Below, in pieces: positions 41,671 to 50,168 of a DNA stretch of 64,000 bases. The stretch is taken from NCBI RefSeq assembly GCF_000949475.1, contig NZ_JRHC01000002.1, positions 248,001 to 312,000 of the forward strand, read 5' to 3'. Below the pieces are notes generated by a model. It saw only the letters and a program-made list of their open reading frames with translations. It did no database searches and was not told where the DNA came from. Both the position numbers and the translations under genes were made by a program. Numbering within the stretch: the first letter of the stretch is position 1; each line of letters opens with the position of its first letter. Source of the DNA: Draconibacterium sediminis (lineage in GTDB: Bacteria > Bacteroidota > Bacteroidia > Bacteroidales > Prolixibacteraceae).

Positions 41671-42336
41671 TTATTTCTTTGAATCGTTCAACCGTTGCAA
41701 CAAAACAGCGGCAAATGAACTCATCGATGTATTCTGAATAATTACATCATCCGGCAAATCAAGTATTTCATGGGTGAAATTCCAGATCGCCTTTACACCA
41801 CAGTTCACCAAATCTTCAGCTACTTCTTGTGCCACATCATTGGGTGTAGTCAATATGGCAATCTCAACATCCAACCGGTTCGACAGATGAAACAGCTTGT
41901 TATACTCCAAAACCGGAGTATTTCCAATGTGTTGCCCGATCTTTTTTTCATCTACATCAAATGCTGCTATTACTTTCAAACCCAGCGTTTGATGCTCCTG
42001 ATAAGCCATTAATGCAGAACCTAAATTACCGGCGCCAACCAAAAAAGCTTCGTTTACATGATTGAATCCCAAAAATTCTTCCAGTGCATGGCACAACTCG
42101 TAAGTATTGTACCCCACCCTGGGTTTTCCTTTTACCCCGGTAAATGCCAAATCTTTTACCACTTGTGTAGGATCGCATTTTAGTTCCTTTCCAATTGATG
42201 GTGCTGAAATATTCATTACACCCTTTTCACGAACTTTTTCAAGAAAAAATAAATAGTTTGGCAACCTTCTTAATGTTGGTTCCGGAACTTGTTTTTTATT
42301 TTTCCTTACTGCGATCACTTTTGTAGCTTTTGTCAT
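41671..42336 (-). CDS. rex: Redox-sensing transcriptional repressor Rex
   Basis: Rex represses fermentation and respiration genes and is released when NADH is high. The 221-residue protein has a winged-helix DNA-binding domain (VPEPTLRRLPNYLFFLEKV, SAPSIGKELKCDPTQVVKDL) and a Rossmann NADH-binding domain (FLVGAGNLGSALMAY, AAFDVDEKKIGQ). The final AVLLQRL helix is the swapped C-terminal helix. The N-terminus carries an extra basic stretch. TGAATATTCA and GTTAAC occur in the 240 bases upstream, but I cannot claim a Rex operator. Confidence 0.95.
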   Translation of the reverse strand: MTKATKVIAVRKNKKQVPEPTLRRLPNYLFFLEKVREKGVMNISAPSIGKELKCDPTQVVKDLAFTGVKGKPRVGYNTYELCHALEEFLGFNHVNEAFLVGAGNLGSALMAYQEHQTLGLKVIAAFDVDEKKIGQHIGNTPVLEYNKLFHLSNRLDVEIAILTTPNDVAQEVAEDLVNCGVKAIWNFTHEILDLPDDVIIQNTSMSSFAAVLLQRLNDSKK

Positions 42337-42579
42337 TTAGTTCACTTTAAAAATACGAATAACTCAAATTAGAGAATTTTTTCTTTATTGCTTTTATATG
42401 AATATTCACTAAAAGTTAACATATAAATCCTTCTGATTTTCAATTGCAAAGAGCAGTTTACAATTTGCCAACAATGGTGCAAAATTCATTATACAGAATC
42501 TTCTAATCGGTGACAGGATGAGTAGACAACTAAAAATTATGCAGAAACAAAAGGTCAGCAAATTCCCAAACGAAAGACT

Positions 42580-43584
42580 TTAGAAAAATAATTTCTCATC
42601 ATGGTTTGGAAAAAAAATTCCTGCATCGATACGGATCCTGTCAAGCGTTTGTATTAAATCCTCACTCATTTTCCAGGTCATCTTCGGGCTTTCTATCAAC
42701 CCGGAATCTAAACACTCCATAACGTGTTTGGCTTCGTATTGGTACCCTGCTCCTTCTTTCGTTTCATTTGGAATTAACTTTCGCTCTTCGTCGCCTTTCC
42801 ATACCGTTAAATCGGTTGGAGTAAACCAGCGCGGATGCAAAATAACATAACCCTTCTCGCAACAAAATTCGGATTGTACCGGCGAATGCACCGCAAAACT
42901 TGAGGACAAACTGGCCATCTCTCCACCTTTGTATTTAAATATCATTTGGATGCTTTCCTCGCTTCCGGTGGAACTAAAATCGGCAGAAGTTTTTATGAGG
43001 TCAGGAACGCCAAGTGTTGACAGCGCCGCAAATACCGGGTAAATACCAATATCCAAAAGTGAGCCGCCCCCCAATTTAACATTGTACAGGCGCTTTTCCT
43101 CATTGAACTCGGCATTAAAAGCAAAATCCGACCGCACCATTTTCAATTTCCCCAATTCTCCGGAATTGATAATCTCAAGCGCTTTTTGAAAACTTGGCTG
43201 AAACATGGTCCAGAAAGCTTCCATAAGGAAAGTGTTGTTTTCCTTTGCACATTGTATCATTTGCGCCACTTCGTGCTGATTCATAGCAAAAGCCTTCTCA
43301 CAAAGTACTGCCTTTTTATGCTCGAGACACAACATCGTATGCTCAAAATGGTGCGAGTGTGGCGTTGCAATATAAACTACATCAACGTTTGGGTCTTTAA
43401 CCATTTCCTTATAACTGCCATAAGCCTTTTCAAATCCCAGTTCGTTGGCAAAATCCTGCGCACGGTTTAAATCGCGCGAAGCCGCCGCGTACAGTTTTGC
43501 ATTTGGTAACAATTTCAGATCGTTAACAAACTTTTTGGCAATTTTACCACATCCTAACACTGCCCAATTGTATATTTTACTCAT
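42580..43584 (-). CDS. Cytoplasmic Gfo/Idh/MocA oxidoreductase
   Basis: The 334-residue protein has no signal peptide. Rossmann motif WAVLGCGKIAKKFVNDL is at the start, followed by VYIATPHSHHFEHTM, the EKAFAMNQHE segment (Lys equivalent to EKP) and KLGGGSLLDIGIYPVFAA in the second domain. This is the trans-dihydrodiol/xylose dehydrogenase-like branch, using NADP on sugars or diols. It differs from the two Tat-exported paralogues in the window. It stands alone between rex and the isoprenoid-synthase-like gene. Confidence 0.9.
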   Translation of the reverse strand: MSKIYNWAVLGCGKIAKKFVNDLKLLPNAKLYAAASRDLNRAQDFANELGFEKAYGSYKEMVKDPNVDVVYIATPHSHHFEHTMLCLEHKKAVLCEKAFAMNQHEVAQMIQCAKENNTFLMEAFWTMFQPSFQKALEIINSGELGKLKMVRSDFAFNAEFNEEKRLYNVKLGGGSLLDIGIYPVFAALSTLGVPDLIKTSADFSSTGSEESIQMIFKYKGGEMASLSSSFAVHSPVQSEFCCEKGYVILHPRWFTPTDLTVWKGDEERKLIPNETKEGAGYQYEAKHVMECLDSGLIESPKMTWKMSEDLIQTLDRIRIDAGIFFPNHDEKLFF

Positions 43585-43655
43585 GATTTTTTAGATTTAG
43601 TTTGAAGGCTAAATGTACAAACTAAATAAAGATTCAGAAAGCCTGAAGGTAGAAT

Positions 43656-44885
43656 TTACACTGCCATTTGCTTCGATTTTGGCATATCGAAATATTTTTG
43701 AAACAGTGCAAAGCGTTGTGACTTGCTCTGCGTGCGCTTCTTTCGAAGGTATGAGAAATGTAGAGGCGATACTTTTTCTATCTCTTTTAAATAATCGCTA
43801 CAATACCATGTTTCATTTAACCCCACCGATTCAACAACCATCATTTCAATGCTGCGGTTCATCAACCCTAAAAAATCGTCGCTTTTTACGCCATTAAAAC
43901 AGCGCATTTCTTCCAGTGCCATGCGCCCAAAATGAATGGTTTTATTCACAAACCTGCCCAGGTCTTTTTCAGGCAAACAAGAGAAAATAGTTTTGGTAGA
44001 TGCTAACGAATCCTCTTTTACATCCTGAATATCGTCGAGCAGCTGCAAATAAATTCCATAGCCAAAAAGCGCTTGTTCCTGTTCTCTGGTCATATCTCCG
44101 GCCACTAGGTAACCATCGGCTAAAACCGATGCCCCGCCTTTTTCAAAACAAATGTTGCAGATCTCATCATCAGAGATTCCGTTCTGCGTTATCATTTTCA
44201 AACTATTGGTTTGCCCCTGCTGAATGGCATATAAACTCTCATACACCCTTGGGAATTTGTGGCGTGGAAATTCTGCTTCAAACATACTTATTAAGTGGAA
44301 CAACTGGTTTTCCGTGTGATTCAAAGGAATCTCCAGGATGCCGTGTAAACGACGATCGAAACGCGTTGAGAAGATTTGTTTTTGTTCGTTACTAATTTCC
44401 GGATCATCCAGTAAATTATCGCTGTAGGGGTAGATCATGGAATACGCGAAGACCGATGGTGTGATTTTTACCGGTTTTTCAATCATCAGCTGCAGGCCAT
44501 TCATTATCCACACATTTCGAATTCCCTGGTATATATCTTCCGGATCTAATTCCGGACCGAATGCACGTGCCCGATAGAAAAAATCTTTTGAAACATCTTT
44601 GAAATCTTCCGAAAGGATAATTTCGAGGTGACCGGGATCAAAATCAAAGACAGTCTCCAGAAACGACCTGAACATGGGAAAAAACGACTTTGCAGGATCT
44701 CGTTGAATCTGCTGTACTTTACGAACATTTTGCAGCTCTTTTAACTTATTTTGAAAGCTGTCGAAATTATGTTCGTGGGCAAATTTTTCTTCTGATGAAT
44801 ACGTTTTATGAAAATGCGGAAAAGAATCGGGGCTCCGCTCCCACATTTCTTTAAAATGGTTGATGTAATCCTGAACAGGTAGCAT
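43656..44885 (-). CDS. Class I isoprenoid-synthase-fold enzyme
   Basis: The 409-residue protein starts at ATG 44885 (an ATG at 44930 would add 15 residues). It is all-helical. Two Asp-rich motifs can be seen: IYPYSDNLLDDPE near 170 and LQLLDDIQDVKED near 298. These correspond to the two Mg-binding motifs of trans-isoprenyl diphosphate synthases, although the first lacks the full DDxxD spacing. ERSPDSFPHF at the start and a basic end (KKRTQSKSQR) have no assigned role. It is probably a prenyl or terpene-type enzyme of unknown substrate, not the housekeeping polyprenyl synthase. Confidence 0.72.
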   Translation of the reverse strand: MLPVQDYINHFKEMWERSPDSFPHFHKTYSSEEKFAHEHNFDSFQNKLKELQNVRKVQQIQRDPAKSFFPMFRSFLETVFDFDPGHLEIILSEDFKDVSKDFFYRARAFGPELDPEDIYQGIRNVWIMNGLQLMIEKPVKITPSVFAYSMIYPYSDNLLDDPEISNEQKQIFSTRFDRRLHGILEIPLNHTENQLFHLISMFEAEFPRHKFPRVYESLYAIQQGQTNSLKMITQNGISDDEICNICFEKGGASVLADGYLVAGDMTREQEQALFGYGIYLQLLDDIQDVKEDSLASTKTIFSCLPEKDLGRFVNKTIHFGRMALEEMRCFNGVKSDDFLGLMNRSIEMMVVESVGLNETWYCSDYLKEIEKVSPLHFSYLRKKRTQSKSQRFALFQKYFDMPKSKQMAV

Positions 44886-44986
44886 AAATCTTTGTTTTCC
44901 CCGAAAATAGGTGAAACAAAGCAAATGCATACAATTTATTAGATAATCGTGGGAATTTTGAGGGTTAAAAGGGTTTTTAAAACTGT

Positions 44987-45038
44987 AAGTATCATTTCAA
45001 ACGCTGAATTGGATTCAGTACCGCCTGAAATGATACTT
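44987..45038. terminator. Long nested hairpin after yebC
   Basis: Outer arms AAGTATCATTTCA (44987-44999) and TGAAATGATACTT (45026-45038) pair perfectly over 13 bases. An inner stem CTGAAT/ATTCAG occupies 45004-45018. It lies 9 bases after the yebC stop. There is no clean T-run, so this is a transcript-end structure with uncertain termination. Confidence 0.55.
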
Positions 45039-45046
45039 GTAGTTTA

Positions 45047-45757
45047 TTATGCAATGTTGGTGTAAACAGCCTGAACGTCTTCGTCCTCTTCCATTTTATC
45101 CAACATCTTCTCAATTTCTTCCATTTGTTCTTCGGTAAACTCTACCGGAGTAGTAGGAATACGCTGAAGTTCTGCTTTTTTAACGTTAATTTCCAGCTCC
45201 TCAAATTTATGCGCCATGTCGCTAAAGCTGGTGTATTCACCATAAGCGTAATATGTTCCTTCGTTCTCTTCAATTTCATCCAAACCGGCATCAATCAGCT
45301 CAAGCTCAATATCTTCCATCTCCATTCCTTCCGGCATATCAAACTCGAAAACAGCTTTTCGTGAAAACATAAATTCCAGCGAGCCGTTTGGAACCTGGCC
45401 TCCACCTGCCTTATTAAAATAACTTTTAACATTAGCCACTGTACGGGTTGTATTATCGGTTGCTGCTTCAACAAAAACCAATACGCCATGCGGGCCTTTT
45501 CCTTCGTAGGTGGTTTCAATATATGCCGCTGCATCTTTTCCCGATGCACGTTTAATCGCTGCTTCAATATTCGCCTTAGGCATGTTTTGTGCCTTCGCGT
45601 TCATGATAGCCGTGCGTAGTGCAGGATTTAAATCCGCTTCAGGGCCACCTTCTTTTGCTGCAATGGTTATTTTCTTCGAAAGTTTTGGAAAAACTCTCGA
45701 CATTTTATCCCAGCGTTTCTCCTTCGCTGCCCTCCGGTATTCAAATGCTCTTCCCAT
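45047..45757 (-). CDS. yebC: YebC/PmpR family regulator/translation factor
   Basis: The 236-residue cytoplasmic protein starts at ATG 45757 ([19 protein letters not shown]), the family's invariable opening; an in-frame ATG at 45814 adds an unrelated tail. It contains [51 protein letters not shown] and [17 protein letters not shown]. Members are reported both as DNA-binding regulators and as factors helping ribosomes at proline stretches; which applies here cannot be told. Confidence 0.94.
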   Translation of the reverse strand: MGRAFEYRRAAKEKRWDKMSRVFPKLSKKITIAAKEGGPEADLNPALRTAIMNAKAQNMPKANIEAAIKRASGKDAAAYIETTYEGKGPHGVLVFVEAATDNTTRTVANVKSYFNKAGGGQVPNGSLEFMFSRKAVFEFDMPEGMEMEDIELELIDAGLDEIEENEGTYYAYGEYTSFSDMAHKFEELEINVKKAELQRIPTTPVEFTEEQMEEIEKMLDKMEEDEDVQAVYTNIA

Positions 45758-45893
45758 GAATAAGTCTGTTTTGAAAATTTGTGCGAAAATAAATACAGAA
45801 AACTTAATTACCAAAAACAGAGCTAGTGTTTTTACCTTTATATCACTACTGTTAGAATTTTCTGTAAGAAATGTGCAATATTAATGTAGCCGG

Positions 45894-46034
45894 TTATTCC
45901 ACCTTCTGGATTGAAATTTTCTTCGGTTTACAAACCTTGTCTTCCTTTTTTACTTTGGCTCCACATTTTTTGCAACTGTATTTTGGATCTTCTTTATCCT
46001 GAAAATCCTTTTTTTTACATGCCTTTTTACTCAT
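45894..46034 (-). CDS. 46-residue zinc-ribbon-like protein
   Basis: The frame from ATG 46034 to TAA 45894 gives KKACKKKDFQDKEDPKYSCKKCGAKVKK-EDKVCKPKK-ISIQKVE. The CxxC plus a later Cys, and an N-terminal Cys, could bind zinc. It is strongly basic. The ATG overlaps the stop of the upstream phosphotransferase-RapZ gene by four bases (ATGA), which indicates translational coupling and supports a real gene. The function is unknown; a nucleic-acid or ribosome contact is possible. Confidence 0.75.
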   Translation of the reverse strand: MSKKACKKKDFQDKEDPKYSCKKCGAKVKKEDKVCKPKKISIQKVE

Positions 46035-47464
46035 CTCCAATTTTCCTGTTCACGATGTACTACAACAACATTCACAGGATAATTGTTTTGCAAATACTCT
46101 CCAATTTTCTCGGCCGAATATACCGACCGGTGCTGTCCGCCGGTACAACCAAAACCAAGCGAAAGATGCGTAAATCCACGTTCAAGATAAACTTTCACCG
46201 ATTGATCAACCAGCACTTTTACGGCATCGATAAAAAGCCTTATCTCTGATTTTTGCTCCAGGAATTCCTGCACCGACATGTCCTTTCCACTTAACTTTTT
46301 GTACTCCTCGTAACGGCCGGGGTTATTTATAGCACGGCAATCGAAAACATGCCCGCCACCATTACCAGAAGGATCTTCGGGGTAGCCTTTTTTATATGAA
46401 AAACTTGTAATTCGAACGGTAAGGTTAGATTTTTTCTGTCCAATTTCCTTTAAAACCTCGGAATGCGTAAGCTGCTTTAATACGCTGGTAAGTTCGGGTA
46501 AATCAACCGGTAATCTTAAATCGGAAAGTAATACTTCCAGGTTTTTTAGCGCGTAAGGAATACTTTTCAGGAAATGTTCCTTTTTCTCGTAGAAGCCACG
46601 GAATCCGTAGGCGCCCATCGCCTGCATAATACGAATGAGAACAAAACCTTTAAAGTAAGCTGAAAACTTCTCTTCATCAACTTTCATGTACTTCTTCAGT
46701 TCCGAAATATAAAAGTCGTAAAGCTGAGCGCGTACACTTTCCGGGATATCGGCTTTTCCATCATATAGTAACGATGCCAGATCATATTGCAGCGCCCCTA
46801 AACGTCCGCCCTGATAGTCGATGAAATACACATCATCATCTTTCAGCATCACGTTGCGAGACTGGAAATCGCGGTATAGAAAATAATTGGAACTCGCACT
46901 CAACAGGTAATTACTAAACAGCTGAAAATCATCTTCAAGTGCCTGCTCATCGAAATGTATTTTTGCCAACTTCAGAAAATAGTATTTGAAATAATTCAAA
47001 TCCCACATCATCGACTGTTTATCAAATGCTTCGCGCGGATAACACACCGAATAATCCATTTCTTTTCCGGCAATGATCTGGATTTTAGGAAGCGCCTGCA
47101 GCACCTTTTTGTATACAGAAATTATATTTTCCGAAAATCCTTCCTCTTCGCGTGTTTTAGTAAGAAATTCAAAAAGTGTGGTGTTGCCCAGATCCTCCAG
47201 CAAATACTTTTTCAAATCGGAGCTAACAGCATACACTTTCGGCACTTTTATTCCTTTATTATAAAAATGATTACTGAACGAAAGAAAAGCCGTATTCTCT
47301 TTTACATCGTTATTGATGGCGCCAATTACTGTTCGGTGCTCGTTGCCCAAACGGCAATACTGGCGGTATGATCCCGACGGAGGCAGCAATTCAAAACGTT
47401 CAACTTTTTCGTTAAAATGACTCTCGAAGAGTTGGACTATTTCGTTTTTTTCTGTAGTCTTCAA
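46031..47464 (-). CDS. APH-type phosphotransferase fused to RapZ C-terminal domain
   Basis: The 477-residue cytoplasmic protein has two parts. Residues 1-335 form an aminoglycoside/choline-kinase-like phosphotransferase (YFLYRDFQSRNVML catalytic loop with Asp and Asn, VYFIDYQGGRLG metal site), close in layout to AmgK-type amino-sugar anomeric kinases. Residues 350-477 match the C-terminal domain of RapZ (FDCRAINNPGRYEEYK, LSLGFGCTGGQHRSVYSAE), which in enterobacteria binds glucosamine-6-phosphate. The fusion suggests sensing or phosphorylation of cell-wall amino sugars. The N-terminal nucleotide-binding half of RapZ is absent, replaced by the kinase. It is coupled to the small zinc-ribbon gene. 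Confidence 0.88.
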   Translation of the reverse strand: MKTTEKNEIVQLFESHFNEKVERFELLPPSGSYRQYCRLGNEHRTVIGAINNDVKENTAFLSFSNHFYNKGIKVPKVYAVSSDLKKYLLEDLGNTTLFEFLTKTREEEGFSENIISVYKKVLQALPKIQIIAGKEMDYSVCYPREAFDKQSMMWDLNYFKYYFLKLAKIHFDEQALEDDFQLFSNYLLSASSNYFLYRDFQSRNVMLKDDDVYFIDYQGGRLGALQYDLASLLYDGKADIPESVRAQLYDFYISELKKYMKVDEEKFSAYFKGFVLIRIMQAMGAYGFRGFYEKKEHFLKSIPYALKNLEVLLSDLRLPVDLPELTSVLKQLTHSEVLKEIGQKKSNLTVRITSFSYKKGYPEDPSGNGGGHVFDCRAINNPGRYEEYKKLSGKDMSVQEFLEQKSEIRLFIDAVKVLVDQSVKVYLERGFTHLSLGFGCTGGQHRSVYSAEKIGEYLQNNYPVNVVVVHREQENWR

Positions 47465-47513
47465 TGATCTGATTTTTAAATTAAACTTACATTTATGGTC
47501 TTAAACGTGAGCT

Positions 47514-48236
47514 ATGTTTAAAACAAAATTCAAAAGTATCCTTTTTTTGAGATTACTACGAAAATTCTTGGTACTGATTGGAATTTTCTTTGTTGTTTGC
47601 CTCGTTTTTTCTTTTACCGAACAACCTTACCGGGCTTACCACTGGCTGGGAACAAGCAAATCGGAACTAAAATGGGAACCTAAAACTATTATTTTATTGG
47701 GTGGCGGTGGTATGCCCAGCCAAAGTAACCTGATGCGCAGCTGGTACACTGAAAAAGCGGCAAAATCTTTTCCCAAATCAAAAGTGGTTGTTGCCATGCC
47801 CGGCGCGCTAAGCGACAGTTTAAGCACGCCTCAGTTAATGAAATCGGAACTCGAATTGAGAGGTATTTCTGCTGAACGCATAGCATTTGAACCTGAGGGA
47901 ACAAACACACGCTCGCAGGCATTGAAGTGCCAGGGAATAATAAAAATGCAGGATCCTATTTTATTGGTTACTTCTCCCGAGCATATGCGTCGTGCCGTTT
48001 TGGCGTTCAAAAAAGTTGGCTTTGAAAAAGTGAACGCCCTGCCCGCTTTTGAAAATGCTGCCGAAGCCGATTTTTCGTTTACCGACGACGAACTGGGTGG
48101 CAACTCCATCCTCATTCCCGATGTTGGCAACAACATAAATATGCGCTACCAAATGTGGAACCACTTAAAATATGAGATTCTGATTGCCCGCGAAATGGTT
48201 GCACTTACTTACTACAAACTTCGGGGTTGGATTTAA
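47514..48236 (+). CDS. YdcF/ElyC/SanA family membrane protein (DUF218)
   Basis: The 240-residue protein has one N-terminal membrane helix (18-34, FLVLIGIFFVVCLVFSF) and a DUF218 domain: TIILLGGGGMPSQSNLMRSW, VVAMPGA, EPEGTNTRSQALKC and VTSPEHMRRAVLAF. Members such as ElyC and SanA affect the envelope; the acid and Arg residues form a presumed active site of unknown chemistry. It is divergent from the kinase-RapZ gene, 49 bases away, which makes a shared envelope role plausible. It is convergent with the M28 peptidase gene. Confidence 0.88.
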   Translation: MFKTKFKSILFLRLLRKFLVLIGIFFVVCLVFSFTEQPYRAYHWLGTSKSELKWEPKTIILLGGGGMPSQSNLMRSWYTEKAAKSFPKSKVVVAMPGALSDSLSTPQLMKSELELRGISAERIAFEPEGTNTRSQALKCQGIIKMQDPILLVTSPEHMRRAVLAFKKVGFEKVNALPAFENAAEADFSFTDDELGGNSILIPDVGNNINMRYQMWNHLKYEILIAREMVALTYYKLRGWI

Positions 48237-48239
48237 TTA

Positions 48240-50003
48240 CTACAACTGTACGATTAAAACAGTTGGTTTTTCGTCTCGTAAAATATCTACAGAAATAGTT
48301 GCACCGGCTTCTAAATTTTGCAGACGATCCATGTACTCGTAGATATTACCCACCTTTTTACCGTCAATAGCAATAATAATGTCTCCCTTTTTCATTCCGG
48401 CAGCATACGCAGGTTTACCTTTCGAAACGGCATCAACACGCATTCCACGTTTTTCCGCACCGGCAAAATCAGGCATCACGCCCAGCGTAACTTTAAATCG
48501 TCCTCCCCTGCTGCGTTGAAATTTACTTCCGGCTTCCTGAAACGTTAATTTCTCAGCACGGTTCACCACATCGTCGAGCAAGGCAGCCGAATAGCTCATT
48601 ACTTTTTGTGTGCCTTCAAAATTGATCAATTCCACATCGTCCTGCGGGGTGTGATAATCGGGGTGCGCACCGGTAGAAATATAAATTACAGGAATATTCT
48701 GCAGATAAAATGATGCATGGTCTGATGGTCCAATTCCTTCGCCGGTAAATGCCAGCGTAAAATCCGGATTCAGGTCATTTAATAAATCTTCAGTTTCTTC
48801 AGCGGTTTTTGTTCCGCCAATACTTACGCTGTTATCCTCTTTTAAACGGCCAATCATATCAAAATTGAACATGGCTACCATTTTATCGGTTTCAACCGGT
48901 GATTTCATTGTAAAAGTTTTCGAGCCCAGCAATCCCATTTCTTCAGCACCAAAAGCCACAAAAATCACACAGCGTTTATTGCTTTTATCTCCTGCCAATT
49001 TCTCTGCCAGCTGAATAACTGCAGAAACTCCCGAGGCATTGTCATCCGCACCGTTATGAACAGCAACTGTATCTATTGCACGCGATCCGGAACCGGGTCC
49101 ACCCATACCCAAATGATCGAAATGGGCACCCACAACTACATATTCATCCTTTAATTTTTCGTCGTTGCCGGGTAACATCGCAACCACGTTTCGGGTTGTT
49201 GTTTCCTTTAAACCCACATTTACTGTAACACTAACCGTTACCGGAACCTCCAGGTTTAAACCGGCCTTTTGCTCCAGTATTTCAGCTTCCAATTTTTCTA
49301 CCGTCTGCTCTGTTCCTCTTAACATCTCATTGGCCACCTTTCGGGTTACCTGAATAACCGGTATAGAAAAACGGCTGCTGTTTTTATCAAAAAACAATGA
49401 CGACAATTCATCCGCTTCACTGAATTTTGTACCTGCCACAAATATAATTCCTGCAGCGCCTTTATCCGATGCTTTTAATGCTTTTGCTCGTTCACTCGAA
49501 AATTCAAGGTACGGACTATTTGGATTATCCAAATCCGGATCGCCCTGAAGCACCAACATCCATTTTTCAGTTACATCAGCGCCATCAAAATCGTTCCATT
49601 TCAACGAATCGCGGTTTACTTCAATACCAAAACCGGTAAAAACAACTTCGGCCGCTACTGTTGTGTTCGCAGAAAAAGCATAAGGCAAAAAGTCCTTTTC
49701 AACTTCGTATTCCGTATCGTTAACCTGTAACTGATTTCCTTCGGCAATTTCAGCTGATGTTACCAAATTAAATTCCTGAAAGCCGTTATCAAATAGCAGT
49801 TCCAAACCTGCAGCTTCAAATTTGCCGGCAATGTATTGTGCTGCCAACAAATCGCCCTGTTCGCCCGATTTTCGTCCTTTTAACGAATCGGAAGCCAGGT
49901 AGTCGATATTCTCACGAATATCATCAAGCGTTATTTCTTTGTCGAATTTTGGGCCACAAGCCGCCACAAAAATTACAAGCGCAGCAAATACGAAATTCTT
50001 CAT
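48240..50003 (-). CDS. M28 family aminopeptidase lipoprotein with PDZ
   Basis: The 587-residue protein starts at ATG 50003, giving KNFVFAALVIFVAACG with lipobox VAAC; an ATG 33 bases upstream would bury the signal. A protease-associated insert (100-230, with a KGAAGIIFV strand) precedes the M28 core. Zinc ligands are GAHFDHLG (His), NGADDNASG (Asp), FGAEEMGLLGS (Glu-Glu), FNFDMIGRL (Asp) and HPDYHTPQDD (His). A C-terminal PDZ domain (490-587, GMKKGDIIIAIDGKKV) follows. It is a periplasmic, membrane-anchored metallo-aminopeptidase; the peptide preference is unknown. Confidence 0.93.
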   Translation of the reverse strand: MKNFVFAALVIFVAACGPKFDKEITLDDIRENIDYLASDSLKGRKSGEQGDLLAAQYIAGKFEAAGLELLFDNGFQEFNLVTSAEIAEGNQLQVNDTEYEVEKDFLPYAFSANTTVAAEVVFTGFGIEVNRDSLKWNDFDGADVTEKWMLVLQGDPDLDNPNSPYLEFSSERAKALKASDKGAAGIIFVAGTKFSEADELSSLFFDKNSSRFSIPVIQVTRKVANEMLRGTEQTVEKLEAEILEQKAGLNLEVPVTVSVTVNVGLKETTTRNVVAMLPGNDEKLKDEYVVVGAHFDHLGMGGPGSGSRAIDTVAVHNGADDNASGVSAVIQLAEKLAGDKSNKRCVIFVAFGAEEMGLLGSKTFTMKSPVETDKMVAMFNFDMIGRLKEDNSVSIGGTKTAEETEDLLNDLNPDFTLAFTGEGIGPSDHASFYLQNIPVIYISTGAHPDYHTPQDDVELINFEGTQKVMSYSAALLDDVVNRAEKLTFQEAGSKFQRSRGGRFKVTLGVMPDFAGAEKRGMRVDAVSKGKPAYAAGMKKGDIIIAIDGKKVGNIYEYMDRLQNLEAGATISVDILRDEKPTVLIVQL

Positions 50004-50168
50004 AAACACGAAATTTATTTTTGGTTTTGAAAACATCGAGGAATATTTTTGGTTTTATGTTTTGTACACACTTCAACAGAGTTGACAAATGGATAGCAAT
50101 AATAACCATAAAACGCGATATAAAAAAAGGAGATGTGTATATTTACCACTTCGTAAAAAACAAATAAT

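Noticed and set aside
42337..42579. Rex operator upstream of rex
   Set aside because: TGAATATTCA and GTTAAC are present, but no full TTGTGAA-type dyad with correct spacing was found.
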